DNA from: an uncultured Pelagibacteraceae bacterium
GTDB lineage: Bacteria > Pseudomonadota > Alphaproteobacteria > Pelagibacterales > Pelagibacteraceae
DNA length: 43,016 nucleotides
Assembly: GCA_902521005.1 (NCBI GenBank)
Contig: CABYPZ010000008.1
Span: 1 to 43,016 of the forward strand
Reading direction: 5' to 3'
Positions 8,916 through 17,416 of this stretch are shown here, one piece after another. Numbering within the stretch: position 1 is the first letter of the stretch; every line of letters starts with the position of its first letter. The notes under the pieces are model-generated. The model searched no databases and was not told the DNA's origin. It was given only the letters and a program-made list of their open reading frames with translations. Position numbers and translations under genes: made by a program.

Positions 8916-10187
8916 TTAAGAAGGTTTATTCATTGAATTAAAAAACTCTGCATTACTTTTAGTATTTTTTAATTTAGAGTTAATAAATTCAATTGCATCC
9001 ATAGATCCCATTGGAGCTATAATTCTCCTTAGAACATTCATTTTTTGGAGATCATTTTTATCAAATAATAATTCTTCTCTTCTTGTTCCTGATTTAGTTA
9101 TATCTATTGCTGGGTAAATTCTTTTTTCTGAAATTTTTCTATCGAGAATAGTTTCACTATTACCAGTTCCTTTAAATTCTTCGAATATAACTTCATCCAT
9201 TCGACTTCCAGTATCGATTAAAGCTGTCGCAATAATAGTTAATGATCCACCTTCTTCTATATTTCTAGCCGCACCAAAAAATCTTTTTGGTCGTTGTAAA
9301 GCATTAGCATCAACACCACCTGTCAAAACTTTTCCTGAACTTGGAACAACTGCATTATACGCTCTTCCCAATCTAGTTATAGAATCTAATAAAATAACAA
9401 CATCTTTTTTATGTTCAGTTAATCTTTTTGCTTTTTCTATAACCATTTCAGCAACAGCAACATGTCTTTGGGCTGGTTCATCAAAAGTTGAACTTATTAC
9501 TTCACCTTGAACTGTTCTTTGCATATCTGTAACCTCTTCAGGTCTTTCATCAATTAAAAGAACCATTAAATAGCATTCTGGATGATTGGCGGTTATAGAA
9601 TTTGCAATACTTTGCAGAATCATTGTCTTACCAGCTTTTGGAGGTGATATTATTAAAGATCTTTGTCCTTTTCCAATGGGGCTAACTAAATCTATTAGCC
9701 TAGGAGTTAAATCAGGTTTTTTTTCAATTTTGTTACTTTCTACTTCTAAAGTAATTTGTTTGTTAGGATAAAGTGGTGTTAGGTTATCAAATGCAATTTT
9801 ATGTTTTGATTTTTCTGGCTCTTCAAAATTAATCTTATTTACTTGCAACAATGCAAAATATCTCTCACTTTCTTTAGGGGCTCTTATAGGACCCTCAATA
9901 GTATCCCCAGTTCTTAAACCAAATTTTCTTATCTGGTTAGGGCTTATATAAATATCATCTGCACCAGGAAGATAATTTGACTCTATTGCTCTTAAGAAAC
10001 CAAATCCGTCCTGCAACAACTGCAAAACTCCACCTGCTGTAATTTCCTCTCCTTTTTCAGCTAATTTCTTTAAGATTGCAAAATATATTTCTTGTCTTCT
10101 TAAAGTACTTGCATTTTCAATACCTAATTTTTCAGCTTCCTCAATTAGTTGTTCAGAACTTTTTTGTTTTAATTCTTGGATATTCAT
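8916..10187 (-). CDS. rho: Transcription termination factor Rho
   Basis: Hexameric RNA-dependent ATPase/helicase ending transcription at C-rich sites. It has 423 residues, the normal length. The N-terminal helical part is followed by a cold-shock-like RNA-binding domain (about residues 51-110, with [14 protein letters not shown]). Walker A SPPKAGKT is at 181-188, Walker [12 protein letters not shown] around 263-273, and the Q/R loop region [16 protein letters not shown] lies beyond. The start has no Shine-Dalgarno sequence; instead a CCCCCC run lies 6-11 bases upstream on the coding strand. Given how little room there is for hairpin terminators between genes here, Rho may matter for most transcript ends. 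Confidence 0.98.
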   Translation of the reverse strand: MNIQELKQKSSEQLIEEAEKLGIENASTLRRQEIYFAILKKLAEKGEEITAGGVLQLLQDGFGFLRAIESNYLPGADDIYISPNQIRKFGLRTGDTIEGPIRAPKESERYFALLQVNKINFEEPEKSKHKIAFDNLTPLYPNKQITLEVESNKIEKKPDLTPRLIDLVSPIGKGQRSLIISPPKAGKTMILQSIANSITANHPECYLMVLLIDERPEEVTDMQRTVQGEVISSTFDEPAQRHVAVAEMVIEKAKRLTEHKKDVVILLDSITRLGRAYNAVVPSSGKVLTGGVDANALQRPKRFFGAARNIEEGGSLTIIATALIDTGSRMDEVIFEEFKGTGNSETILDRKISEKRIYPAIDITKSGTRREELLFDKNDLQKMNVLRRIIAPMGSMDAIEFINSKLKNTKSNAEFFNSMNKPS

Positions 10188-10245
10188 TTTTAGGGGGGTT
10201 CCGTTAGATATGATTAATATATATTTCTTTTAATAAATTTCAACC

Positions 10246-10680
10246 CTAGATTGGCTTAAAAATAACAATAAATACTGTAATTATTAGTAAAATAGTAGGT
10301 ATTTCGTTAATAATTCTAAAAAATCTAGAGCTTCTTTTGAAAATATTGTTCTTCAAATCATTAAGACAAATTCCTAGATAAAAATGATAAAAAGTTAGAA
10401 TTGCCACAAATAAGATTTTTATTTGCATCCACAAGAACGAGAGGCTTGAAAAACCTATTATGGAAATCAGTATTAAACCAAATATCCAAGATAAAGCCAT
10501 TGCAGGAAACATGATGTAATAAAATAATTTTCTTTCCATTGTTTTAAAAATATCAGTAGTTTCATTTTTGTTTTGATTTTCGGTGTGATATACAAATATT
10601 CTAGGCAAATAAAGAAGCCCAGCCATCCAAGATATAACAGCTATTAGATGTAAGGATTTAAATAATAAATACGAATTCAT
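10246..10680 (-). CDS. hemJ: Protoporphyrinogen IX oxidase HemJ
   Basis: Membrane oxidase converting protoporphyrinogen IX to protoporphyrin IX, the step before ferrochelatase. It has 144 residues and four predicted membrane helices. The conserved N-terminal His (H11 in SLHLIAVISWMAGLLYLPR) and a membrane lysine (WMQIKILF) match the HemJ family. The start overlaps the hemH stop as TAATG. Sitting in a hemE-hemH-hemJ operon makes the function firm. No HemF, HemG or HemY-type gene is visible in the window. Confidence 0.88.
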   Translation of the reverse strand: MNSYLLFKSLHLIAVISWMAGLLYLPRIFVYHTENQNKNETTDIFKTMERKLFYYIMFPAMALSWIFGLILISIIGFSSLSFLWMQIKILFVAILTFYHFYLGICLNDLKNNIFKRSSRFFRIINEIPTILLIITVFIVIFKPI

Positions 10681-11675
10681 TAAATATTTTTTCTAGAAAT
10701 TAAATACTTTAAGAGTTTGATATGATCATCACTATCATTAAGACAGGGCACCATCTCAAAATTTAATCCACCTGATTTTAAAAAAGAATCTTTTGCTTGA
10801 ATAGATATTTCTTCCAGCGTTTCTACACAATCAGATGAAAACCCTGGACTTATAACTAAAATATTCTTTTTTCCTTCCTCTGGCAATTTTTCAATTGTTT
10901 TGTCAGTGTAAGGTTGCAACCATTCCTGTGGTCCAAATCTAGATTGAAAAGTAGTTTTTATTGGTATTTCTTTGAATTTTTCAGATAACAATCTAGTAGT
11001 TTTATGACAATAACAATGGTAGGGATCTCCTTTATCAAAATATTTTTTTGGAATACCGTGATAAGATGCAATTACCAAGTCGGGTTTCCAACTAATTTCA
11101 TTTATTTTTTTTCTCAAACTGTTAATCAAAGCATCAATATAAAGTGGTTCTGACTCATAATGAGGTATAATTTGTAAGTTGGGTTGCCATCTCATCTTCA
11201 TTAAAGTTCTATAAACTTCGTCACATACTGTTGCTGTAGTGGCTGCTGCATATTGAGGATATAAAGGTAAAACAATTAGATTTTCACATCCATTTTCTTT
11301 GAGACCATGAATTTTAGACTTAATGCTAGGATTTCCATAACGCATAGCATAATCAACTAATAAATTTTTATTTCCTATCTCTTTAGTAAGTTTGTCTGCT
11401 TGTTTTAGTGTATAATATCTTAAGGGGGACATGTTTTCATCTTTCATCCAAATCTCTTTATAAGCTTTTGCTGTTTTAGAAGGCCTTAAATTTAAAATGA
11501 ATAAATTAAGAATAATCTGCCATAATATTGGGTTTACCTCAATAACTCGTCTATCAGATAAAAATTCTTTTAAATATTTTCTTATGTCAAACCAACTTGT
11601 TGAGTCCGGTGTACCAAGATTAACAATTAAAACTCCTGTTTTACCAAATTGTACTTTTGGATGGTCTTCAATCAT
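10680..11675 (-). CDS. hemH: Ferrochelatase
   Basis: Inserts Fe2+ into protoporphyrin IX to make protoheme. It has 331 residues. Motifs are LIVNLGTPDS (17-26), the metal-site histidine in ASYHGIPKKY (H206), YHCYCHKTT (219-227), FQSRFGPQEWLQPYT (243-257) and SDCVETLEEI (281-290), which carries the acidic residues of the active site. The start overlaps the hemE stop by 4 bases (ATGA), and hemJ follows with a TAATG overlap, so the three heme genes are translationally coupled. Confidence 0.97.
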   Translation of the reverse strand: MIEDHPKVQFGKTGVLIVNLGTPDSTSWFDIRKYLKEFLSDRRVIEVNPILWQIILNLFILNLRPSKTAKAYKEIWMKDENMSPLRYYTLKQADKLTKEIGNKNLLVDYAMRYGNPSIKSKIHGLKENGCENLIVLPLYPQYAAATTATVCDEVYRTLMKMRWQPNLQIIPHYESEPLYIDALINSLRKKINEISWKPDLVIASYHGIPKKYFDKGDPYHCYCHKTTRLLSEKFKEIPIKTTFQSRFGPQEWLQPYTDKTIEKLPEEGKKNILVISPGFSSDCVETLEEISIQAKDSFLKSGGLNFEMVPCLNDSDDHIKLLKYLISRKNI

Positions 11676-12676
11676 TTAAAATCTTTTACAGTGTTAACTA
11701 AATATTTAACCATATCAGGATTTGTTTCCGGCAAAACACCATGCCCTAAATTAAAGATATAGGGATGATCTCTAAAAATTTCCATATATTTAATTGCATT
11801 TCTTTTAACATTATCTTTGTCAGTCAAAAGTACTTTGGGATCTAAACCACCTTGTACAGGGATTTCTATATTTTTTACAATTTCTTTAGGATCTACACTG
11901 TAATCAATATTGACCACATCTGGCTTAACATTATTAACAAACTTTTTGTAATCTTTTATTTCTCTAGGAAAACATATCACAGGTACGTTTAAAGTTTTGA
12001 CAAAATTTACTAGATCTAAAGTTGGTTTATATATTAAGAAATCTAATTTTTTTTCTTCTACCAGACCTGCCCAACTATCAAAAATTTGAATAATTGTTGC
12101 GCCACTGTTGATTTGATTTTTTATATGTAATTTTAAAAATTTAACTATGGTTGTAAGTAATTTTTCAATTAATATTTGATCATCAAAAAAATCTTTCTTT
12201 AGTTCTTTTTTTGGTGAAAGTTGATTTATCATATAAACTAAGATTGTCCACGGTGCCCCAACGAAACCGAATAAATCTTTTTCTTGTAGTAAATTATCTT
12301 TAGAAGAAATATCTATTAGTTTATAGACAGGATCTAATTTGTTTGTAAATTCATTTTCAGTTACTTTTAAAATATCATCAACATTTAATTTATCTAATCT
12401 AGGTCCAAAATTCTTTTCAAATTTAACGTTTTGACCCAAACCATAAGGCAACATCAAAATATCAGAAAATATAATTGCTGCATCTAAATTAAATCTTTTT
12501 AGTGGTTGAAGTGTTATTTCGGAAGATAATCTTTCATCTAAACACAATTTAACAAAGTCGGGATTTTTGGATCTTATCTCTCTAAACTCAGGCAAATATC
12601 TTCCAGCCTGTCTCATTAACCAAATAGTATTAATTTTTGTATCTTCATTTTTTATACATTTTTGAATTGGACTCAT
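11672..12676 (-). CDS. hemE: Uroporphyrinogen decarboxylase
   Basis: Decarboxylates uroporphyrinogen III to coproporphyrinogen III in heme synthesis. It has 334 residues. The N-terminal signature WLMRQAGRYLPEFREIR (19-35) carries the substrate-binding Arg residues; AAIIFSDILMLPYGLG and the C-terminal FNLGHGVLPETNPD are also typical. It is the first gene of the hemE-hemH-hemJ operon and diverges from ppsR across a 283-base non-coding gap. In Caulobacter and several other alphaproteobacteria hemE borders the replication origin. Confidence 0.97.
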   Translation of the reverse strand: MSPIQKCIKNEDTKINTIWLMRQAGRYLPEFREIRSKNPDFVKLCLDERLSSEITLQPLKRFNLDAAIIFSDILMLPYGLGQNVKFEKNFGPRLDKLNVDDILKVTENEFTNKLDPVYKLIDISSKDNLLQEKDLFGFVGAPWTILVYMINQLSPKKELKKDFFDDQILIEKLLTTIVKFLKLHIKNQINSGATIIQIFDSWAGLVEEKKLDFLIYKPTLDLVNFVKTLNVPVICFPREIKDYKKFVNNVKPDVVNIDYSVDPKEIVKNIEIPVQGGLDPKVLLTDKDNVKRNAIKYMEIFRDHPYIFNLGHGVLPETNPDMVKYLVNTVKDFK

Positions 12677-12959
12677 AATTAATAGTAATAGTAATTATAT
12701 TATTAGATTTATATCTTGTTAATTATCTTTATTAATTACTATTAACAGATTACTAACTAAATATTCACATTTTTAAGATATAATTAATTAAAGTAAATGT
12801 GATATTTTCGATAAATATTAGTAATTATAGGAATTTCTGTATAAAAATATTAACCATGTTTAATTATGTTAATAATTCAGCGTTTATACTTAAAAAACAT
12901 TAAAAACTACATTTTTAGAAATAACTATATATTATTACAATATTATAAACATTTTATAC
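12677..12959. other. Candidate chromosomal origin of replication (oriC) between hemE and ppsR
   Basis: A 283-base gene-free gap of only 41 G+C bases by hand count (about 14.5%). Seen: divergent flanking genes; mostly minus-strand genes to the left and plus-strand genes to the right; five copies of TAGTAAT or its complement; the DnaA-box-like ATATTCACA at 12761-12769 (one mismatch to TTATNCACA); and TTAACCAT at 12850-12857, which equals the CtrA half-site of Caulobacter. Known: the Caulobacter origin lies between hemE and the homologue of Rickettsia RP001, which belongs to the ppsR family. Inference: this is oriC. Caveat: no perfect DnaA box was found. Confidence 0.62.
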
Positions 12960-13784
12960 ATGAGTTCTAAACATCATATTTATTTAATTTCTGACTCTAC
13001 AGGAGAAACAATAGATAGAATTTTTCTCGCAATAAAAGCGCAATTTCAAGGTTTTCAATATGAGGATCACCAATACTCATTCACTAGAACTGAAAATCAA
13101 ATTAAAAAGATTTTAGAATTAGCAGAAAAACACCAACATCCAATAATTCTGTATACTATAGTGGACAGTGAATTAGCTAACTTTTTAGAATATAATTCTA
13201 AAAAATTAAATATACCATGCTTTGGAGTTTTAGGAAAACTTATAGAAAATTTTTCACAAATTATAAAAAGAACGGCAACTCACATTCCAAGTGCTCAGTA
13301 TTTATTGAATGATGAATATTATAAAAAAGTTGAAGCAATACAATTTACAATGGATCATGATGACGGAAACTCTTTAGATGATATTGAAAAATCTGATATA
13401 ATATTGCTTGGGGTTAGTAGAACTAGCAAAACCCCAACCGCAATATATTTAGCGAACCGAGGGTTTAAAACTACAAATATTCCTTTGGTTAATGAAAAAT
13501 CTATTCCTGATTTTCTTAAAAAAAACCCAGATAAAAGGTGTGTTATTGGTTTAACATTAGAACCTGTAAGATTAGTGGAACTGAGAAAAAATAGGATGAA
13601 TTCTTTGAAAGAAAACCACAGCATAGACTACACAAACCAACAAAAAGTAGAACTTGAAATTCAAAATGCAAAAAAAACATTTAAAAAATATCAATGGCCT
13701 GTAGTTGATGTCACGAGGAAGTCAGTAGAAGAAACTGCAGCTTCAATAATCAAAATTTATGAAATTAAAAGAGAAAATAGATAA
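12960..13784 (+). CDS. ppsR: Bifunctional kinase/pyrophosphorylase, PPDK or PEP synthase regulatory protein (DUF299)
   Basis: Members of this family phosphorylate, using ADP, and dephosphorylate a threonine next to the catalytic His of pyruvate phosphate dikinase or PEP synthase, switching gluconeogenic flux. It has 274 residues, the usual length. Visible are the N-terminal YLISDSTGETIDR and the family P-loop-like motif GVSRTSKTP at 151-159. Whether the target is PPDK or PEP synthase cannot be told from this window, and neither target gene is present. It is the first plus-strand gene after the candidate origin and overlaps maf by 26 bases. Confidence 0.93.
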   Translation: MSSKHHIYLISDSTGETIDRIFLAIKAQFQGFQYEDHQYSFTRTENQIKKILELAEKHQHPIILYTIVDSELANFLEYNSKKLNIPCFGVLGKLIENFSQIIKRTATHIPSAQYLLNDEYYKKVEAIQFTMDHDDGNSLDDIEKSDIILLGVSRTSKTPTAIYLANRGFKTTNIPLVNEKSIPDFLKKNPDKRCVIGLTLEPVRLVELRKNRMNSLKENHSIDYTNQQKVELEIQNAKKTFKKYQWPVVDVTRKSVEETAASIIKIYEIKRENR

Positions 13785-14364
13785 GATAATTTTAGCTTCA
13801 CAGAGCGTAGTGAGACAAAAAATTCTACTTGATCACAACATTAATTGTGATGTGGTTCCATCCAAGTTAGATGAAGAGCCAATTAAAGAAAAATTAATAA
13901 TTAATAATATTGATCCAGATAAAATATCTCAAAATTTAGCTTCTCTGAAAGCAAAAAAAGTGAGCAATAAGTTTTTTGATAGATTGGTTTTAGGCGCAGA
14001 TAGTGTAATTAATCTTAATGGTGAACTGATATCTAAACCATCCAATAGAAAACAAGCTATGGAAATTTTAAAGAAATTAAATGGAAAAATACATCATTTA
14101 ATTAGTTCGGTTAGTATATTTAAAAATGGAAAAGAAGTCTGGAAATATACCGATAAAGCCTCATTAACTATGAAAAATTTTACCAATGATCAATTAGAAA
14201 ACTATTTATCAAAAATAAGCGATAGAGATTTATATGCTTACAATGTTTATCAAATAGAAGGACAGGGGAGACAGCTTTTTCAAAAGATTGAAGGGGACAA
14301 AAATACAGTGATGGGGCTGCCGGTAAGTAAAATTAAGGAATATATAAATAGTTTAAAATGTTAA
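13759..14364 (+). CDS. maf: Maf-family nucleotide pyrophosphatase
   Basis: House-cleaning nucleoside triphosphate pyrophosphatase acting on non-canonical or modified nucleotides. It has 201 residues. The N-terminal IILASQSVVRQKIL (residues 10-23) is the Maf signature, LGADSVI carries the conserved Asp, SKPSNRKQAMEILKKLNGK follows, and the C-terminal GQGRQLFQKIEGD with MGLPV completes the fold. The only in-frame ATG gives a 26-base overlap with ppsR. A 49-residue membrane ORF starts within its last codons. Confidence 0.9.
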   Translation: MKLKEKIDKIILASQSVVRQKILLDHNINCDVVPSKLDEEPIKEKLIINNIDPDKISQNLASLKAKKVSNKFFDRLVLGADSVINLNGELISKPSNRKQAMEILKKLNGKIHHLISSVSIFKNGKEVWKYTDKASLTMKNFTNDQLENYLSKISDRDLYAYNVYQIEGQGRQLFQKIEGDKNTVMGLPVSKIKEYINSLKC

Positions 14365-14507
14365 TTCTTGTTTGGTTTATAGTTTGTATAATATTTGCTT
14401 TTGTGCAGTATATCATACCTAATTCTGGTCATTCCTTAGAACTATTTGCCTTATTATCTGCAATTGCCTTGTTTATATTAAATAGATTAACTAGAAAAAC
14501 CAAATAA
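14358..14507 (+). CDS. Small two-helix membrane protein, 49 residues
   Basis: A short open frame that fills nearly the whole maf-aroE gap. It begins with an ATG overlapping the last 7 bases of maf and stops at 14505-14507, just 4 bases before the aroE ATG. The product starts MLILVWFIVCIIFAFVQYI, a membrane helix, followed by a short polar turn (PNSGHSLE), a second hydrophobic stretch (residues 30-41) and a basic tail NRLTRKTK. That topology, the tight packing and the lack of any other use for the gap argue that it is real. I do not recognise a family. Confidence 0.6.
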   Translation: MLILVWFIVCIIFAFVQYIIPNSGHSLELFALLSAIALFILNRLTRKTK

Positions 14508-14511
14508 TAAA

Positions 14512-15309
14512 ATGAAAAAATTTTTAGTAATCGGGAATCCAATTCAACATTCGTTGTCCCCAAAACTTCATAACCACTGGTTAAAGAAAAATAAAATCGA
14601 TGCAATTTATGAAAAAAAATTAGTAGATGATCATAATATAAAAGAAATTATTACTGGAATAAAAGAAAATAAAATTCAAGGAATTAACATTACAGTACCT
14701 TTTAAAAAAAAAATTATAGAATTCGTTGATGAATTAAGTGATGAAGCAAAAGAAACACAATCTGTGAATACAGTATATAAAAACGATAACAAATTGATCG
14801 GACATAATACTGATATCTCTGGATTTGAATTAAGTTTACGACATATAAAATATAACGTTAATGAAAGGAAAGTTTTTATACTTGGATCAGGTGGAGTAGT
14901 TTCTTCAATCGTTTTAGCTTTAAAAAAAATGAAGCCATCGCAAATTATATTGAGCAATAGAACCCAATCAAAAGCTGAAAAAATTAAAGCAATGTTTAAA
15001 GGACTAGAAATAGTAAAATGGGGGGAAGTTCCAGATTTTGATCTAATTATTAACGCAACAAGTTTAGGTTTAAATGAAGCTGATGATTTGGATTTAGATT
15101 ATGAAAAAATAGGAGAAAACAAACACTTTTATGATGTAATCTACAATCCAAAAGAGACAAACTTTCTTAAAAAAGGAAAGCTTTATGGGCACTCAACTAC
15201 TAACGGTAAAATGATGTTTATTTATCAAGCACATCAATCATTTACTATATGGCATAAAATTATGCCCAAGATAGATGATGATACAATAAAGCTTATAGAA
15301 AATGATTAA
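14512..15309 (+). CDS. aroE: Shikimate 5-dehydrogenase
   Basis: NADPH-dependent reduction of 3-dehydroshikimate to shikimate in aromatic amino acid synthesis. It has 265 residues. The substrate-binding serines lie in NPIQHSLSPKLHN (S14, S16), the catalytic lysine in ITVPFKKK (K65), and Asp101 in HNTDISGFE. The NADP loop LGSGGVVSS is near residue 124, and NGKMMFIYQAHQSF closes the fold. It overlaps coaE by 8 bases. The order maf-aroE-coaE-dnaQ is standard in alphaproteobacteria. Confidence 0.95.
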   Translation: MKKFLVIGNPIQHSLSPKLHNHWLKKNKIDAIYEKKLVDDHNIKEIITGIKENKIQGINITVPFKKKIIEFVDELSDEAKETQSVNTVYKNDNKLIGHNTDISGFELSLRHIKYNVNERKVFILGSGGVVSSIVLALKKMKPSQIILSNRTQSKAEKIKAMFKGLEIVKWGEVPDFDLIINATSLGLNEADDLDLDYEKIGENKHFYDVIYNPKETNFLKKGKLYGHSTTNGKMMFIYQAHQSFTIWHKIMPKIDDDTIKLIEND

Positions 15310-15889
15310 AATTGCAATCCTGGGAGATATTGGAGCTGGGAAAACTTTTGTTTCAAAATTATTTGGTTTTCCAGTTTTTAATGCTGATAAAGAAGTAAAA
15401 AAAATTTATAAGAGTAATAATAAATGTTTTAATAAACTTAAAAAAAAATTTCCAAACAAACAAATTTTCTATCCAATAAATAAAAAAGTTTTAATTGATA
15501 TTATTATAGAAAAAAAACAAAATTTAAAAATTATAAATGAAATTGTTCATCCAATTGTTAGAGGAAAAATGAAATCCTTTCTGAAAAAAAATAAAAATAA
15601 AAAAGCCATTGTTCTTGATATACCCTTATACTTAGAGAATAAGTTAAATAAAAAAAGAGATTATCTAGTTTTTGTAAATGCTAAAACTGGAGATATAAAT
15701 AAAAAAATAAGTCGAAGAAAGACCAGTAATAAATTAATAAAAATACTTAAAAAATTCCAAATGAGTAATAAAATTAAGAAGAAAAAAGCAGATTTTATAA
15801 TTAACAATAACTTTAGAGAATTAAATGTTAAAAGAAATGTTAGAATTATTAAATCAAAAATATTAAAAAATGAGAGAAATTATACTTGA
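15302..15889 (+). CDS. coaE: Dephospho-CoA kinase
   Basis: Last step of coenzyme A synthesis: phosphorylation of the ribose 3'-OH of dephospho-CoA. It has 195 residues. P-loop GDIGAGKT is at residues 8-15, followed by FPVFNADKEV (the conserved Asp after the P-loop) and VLDIPLYLENKL (substrate segment). The N-terminal stretch is slightly shorter than usual and the protein is extremely Lys/Asn/Ile rich, in line with AT-driven drift. It overlaps aroE by 8 bases and dnaQ by 20, so the trio is coupled. Annotation rests on P-loop, length and synteny together. Confidence 0.87.
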   Translation: MIKIAILGDIGAGKTFVSKLFGFPVFNADKEVKKIYKSNNKCFNKLKKKFPNKQIFYPINKKVLIDIIIEKKQNLKIINEIVHPIVRGKMKSFLKKNKNKKAIVLDIPLYLENKLNKKRDYLVFVNAKTGDINKKISRRKTSNKLIKILKKFQMSNKIKKKKADFIINNNFRELNVKRNVRIIKSKILKNERNYT

Positions 15890-16538
15890 TACAGAGACAA
15901 CCGGGTTGTCAGTAAAAGAGGGACATAGAATAGTAGAAATTGGTTGTATTGAAATTGAAAATTATTTACCTACAAAAAAAATCTTTCATTGTTATTTAAA
16001 TCCAGAAAGAAAGGTTTCACAAAAAGCACTCGAAGTTCACGGTTATACAGATGAATTCCTTGCCGATAAAAAAAAATTTATAGATATAGCTGAAGAATTT
16101 TTAGATTTTATAAAAGAAAAAAGGATAATTATTCATAACGCAGAGTTTGATATTGCACATTTAAATCATGAATTAGAAATAGCTGGTAAAGGCAAAATAG
16201 ATATCAAGAATACTCTAGATACTTTAGAGGTAGCTAGAGATAAATTTCCAGGATCTGGTGCCAGTCTTGATGCCTTATGTAAAAAATTTAGAATTGATAA
16301 TTCGAAAAGAGAAAAACATACTGCCTTAATAGATTGTGAATTATTGTACAAAGTTTACATCAATCTATTCAATCAAAAAGAACCGAGTTTAGATTTCAGA
16401 AGTGAGAATGAAAAAGTATTAAAATTTGATAAAACAGGAAGCAAAGAATACTTCAAAGGCTTAGTTGTCCCATCTTCTGAAGAATTAAATGATCATAAAA
16501 ATTTTATAAAAAATTCTCTTAAAAAAAATAATTTTTAA
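15870..16538 (+). CDS. dnaQ: DNA polymerase III epsilon subunit (3'-5' proofreading exonuclease)
   Basis: Proofreading exonuclease of the replicative polymerase. It has 222 residues. DEDDh active-site residues are visible: D7 and E9 in ILDTETTGL, an Asp in HNAEFDIAHL near residue 95, and His with Asp in EKHTALIDCE near 150. The C-terminal tail (about 175-222), which binds the alpha subunit, is divergent. Translation begins inside coaE. It is convergent with secB and overlaps it by 4 bases. Confidence 0.95.
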   Translation: MREIILDTETTGLSVKEGHRIVEIGCIEIENYLPTKKIFHCYLNPERKVSQKALEVHGYTDEFLADKKKFIDIAEEFLDFIKEKRIIIHNAEFDIAHLNHELEIAGKGKIDIKNTLDTLEVARDKFPGSGASLDALCKKFRIDNSKREKHTALIDCELLYKVYINLFNQKEPSLDFRSENEKVLKFDKTGSKEYFKGLVVPSSEELNDHKNFIKNSLKKNNF

Positions 16539-16957
16539 TTTTGTCTTGAATTATATAATTCATTGAAATCTATTTTTTTATTTGGCTTAGGCTCTGGATA
16601 ACCTGAGTTGACTACCAATTTAAAAAATGTTTTTTCAATGTCTGAATAAATTTTATTTTGTAAGTCACAAAGAATAATTTTCTCAATTTCGTTTTTTTCC
16701 TTTAAGTCATCGTCGATTTTAATAACAGTGGCAAATATTATTTCAAAGTAAGATTTTTTTTCATTTTTATTTGGGTCTGATAAAGATAATTTAGTATTAA
16801 CTTCTATAACTTTATCTTTTACCGCAATAGAATTTATATCAATATTAAAATTATATTTAGATATATAATCCTTAACAAAGATATATGTTTCAATGTTGGG
16901 GGTTTCTGCTGAAACATCTTTTATAAATCTTGCTAGAATTTTATATTTTTCAGTCAT
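16535..16957 (-). CDS. secB: Protein-export chaperone SecB
   Basis: Tetrameric chaperone that keeps pre-proteins unfolded and hands them to SecA. It has 140 residues, slightly short for SecB. ILARFIKDVSAETPN (7-21) matches the N-terminal SecB signature, and SYFEIIFATVIKI with the family's acidic character fits the beta-sheet core. The C-terminal helix is short. It lies 2 bases from fxsA on the same strand, the usual dnaQ-secB-fxsA context in alphaproteobacteria. Confidence 0.9.
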   Translation of the reverse strand: MTEKYKILARFIKDVSAETPNIETYIFVKDYISKYNFNIDINSIAVKDKVIEVNTKLSLSDPNKNEKKSYFEIIFATVIKIDDDLKEKNEIEKIILCDLQNKIYSDIEKTFFKLVVNSGYPEPKPNKKIDFNELYNSRQN

Positions 16958-16959
16958 TT

Positions 16960-17358
16960 TTATTTTTCATCTAAATCTTTATATTCACCATCAATAAATT
17001 TATTTTTTTCTTTATACTTTGAAGAAACTTTTTTGAAAATCATTTTTCTTGTAATTGGGAACACAAGTAGTAATCCGATAGCATCTGTCAAAAAACCTGG
17101 CAGAAGAAGCAAAAAAGCTCCAATTACTAAAGCTGCACCAGAAACTATCTCAAATAAAGGAATTTCATTTTTAATTAATTGCCCCATGGCAGATCTTAGT
17201 GTGTTGAATCCCTCATATCTTACATAAATTATTCCTATAAATGCAGTAGATAAAATTAGTAATATTGTTAAAACTGCTCCAATCTTTGAACCTATTTCTA
17301 TAAATAGATATATTTCAATAATTGGGACACCAATTATAAAAAAAAGTAGTGAGTTCAT
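16960..17358 (-). CDS. fxsA: FxsA family membrane protein
   Basis: Small inner-membrane protein of the FxsA family, named in E. coli for lifting phage T7 exclusion by the F plasmid; its normal role is not settled. It has 132 residues. The N-terminus LLFFIIGVPIIEIYLFIEIGSKIGA matches the FxsA core, with a second hydrophobic pair (residues 22-48 and about 73-98) and the SAMGQL segment between them. The C-terminal tail is charged. It diverges from timA with only a short gap and probably shares a transcript with secB. Confidence 0.88.
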   Translation of the reverse strand: MNSLLFFIIGVPIIEIYLFIEIGSKIGAVLTILLILSTAFIGIIYVRYEGFNTLRSAMGQLIKNEIPLFEIVSGAALVIGAFLLLLPGFLTDAIGLLLVFPITRKMIFKKVSSKYKEKNKFIDGEYKDLDEK

Positions 17359-17416
17359 TTGTCTTAATCTAATTTGTCAGTTGAAATTAAGCAACATAGT
17401 AAATATTATAATATAT

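Noticed and set aside
12838-12846. TGTATAAAA as a second DnaA box in the candidate origin
   Set aside because: Two mismatches to TGTGNATAA in 14.5% GC DNA is not distinguishable from chance.
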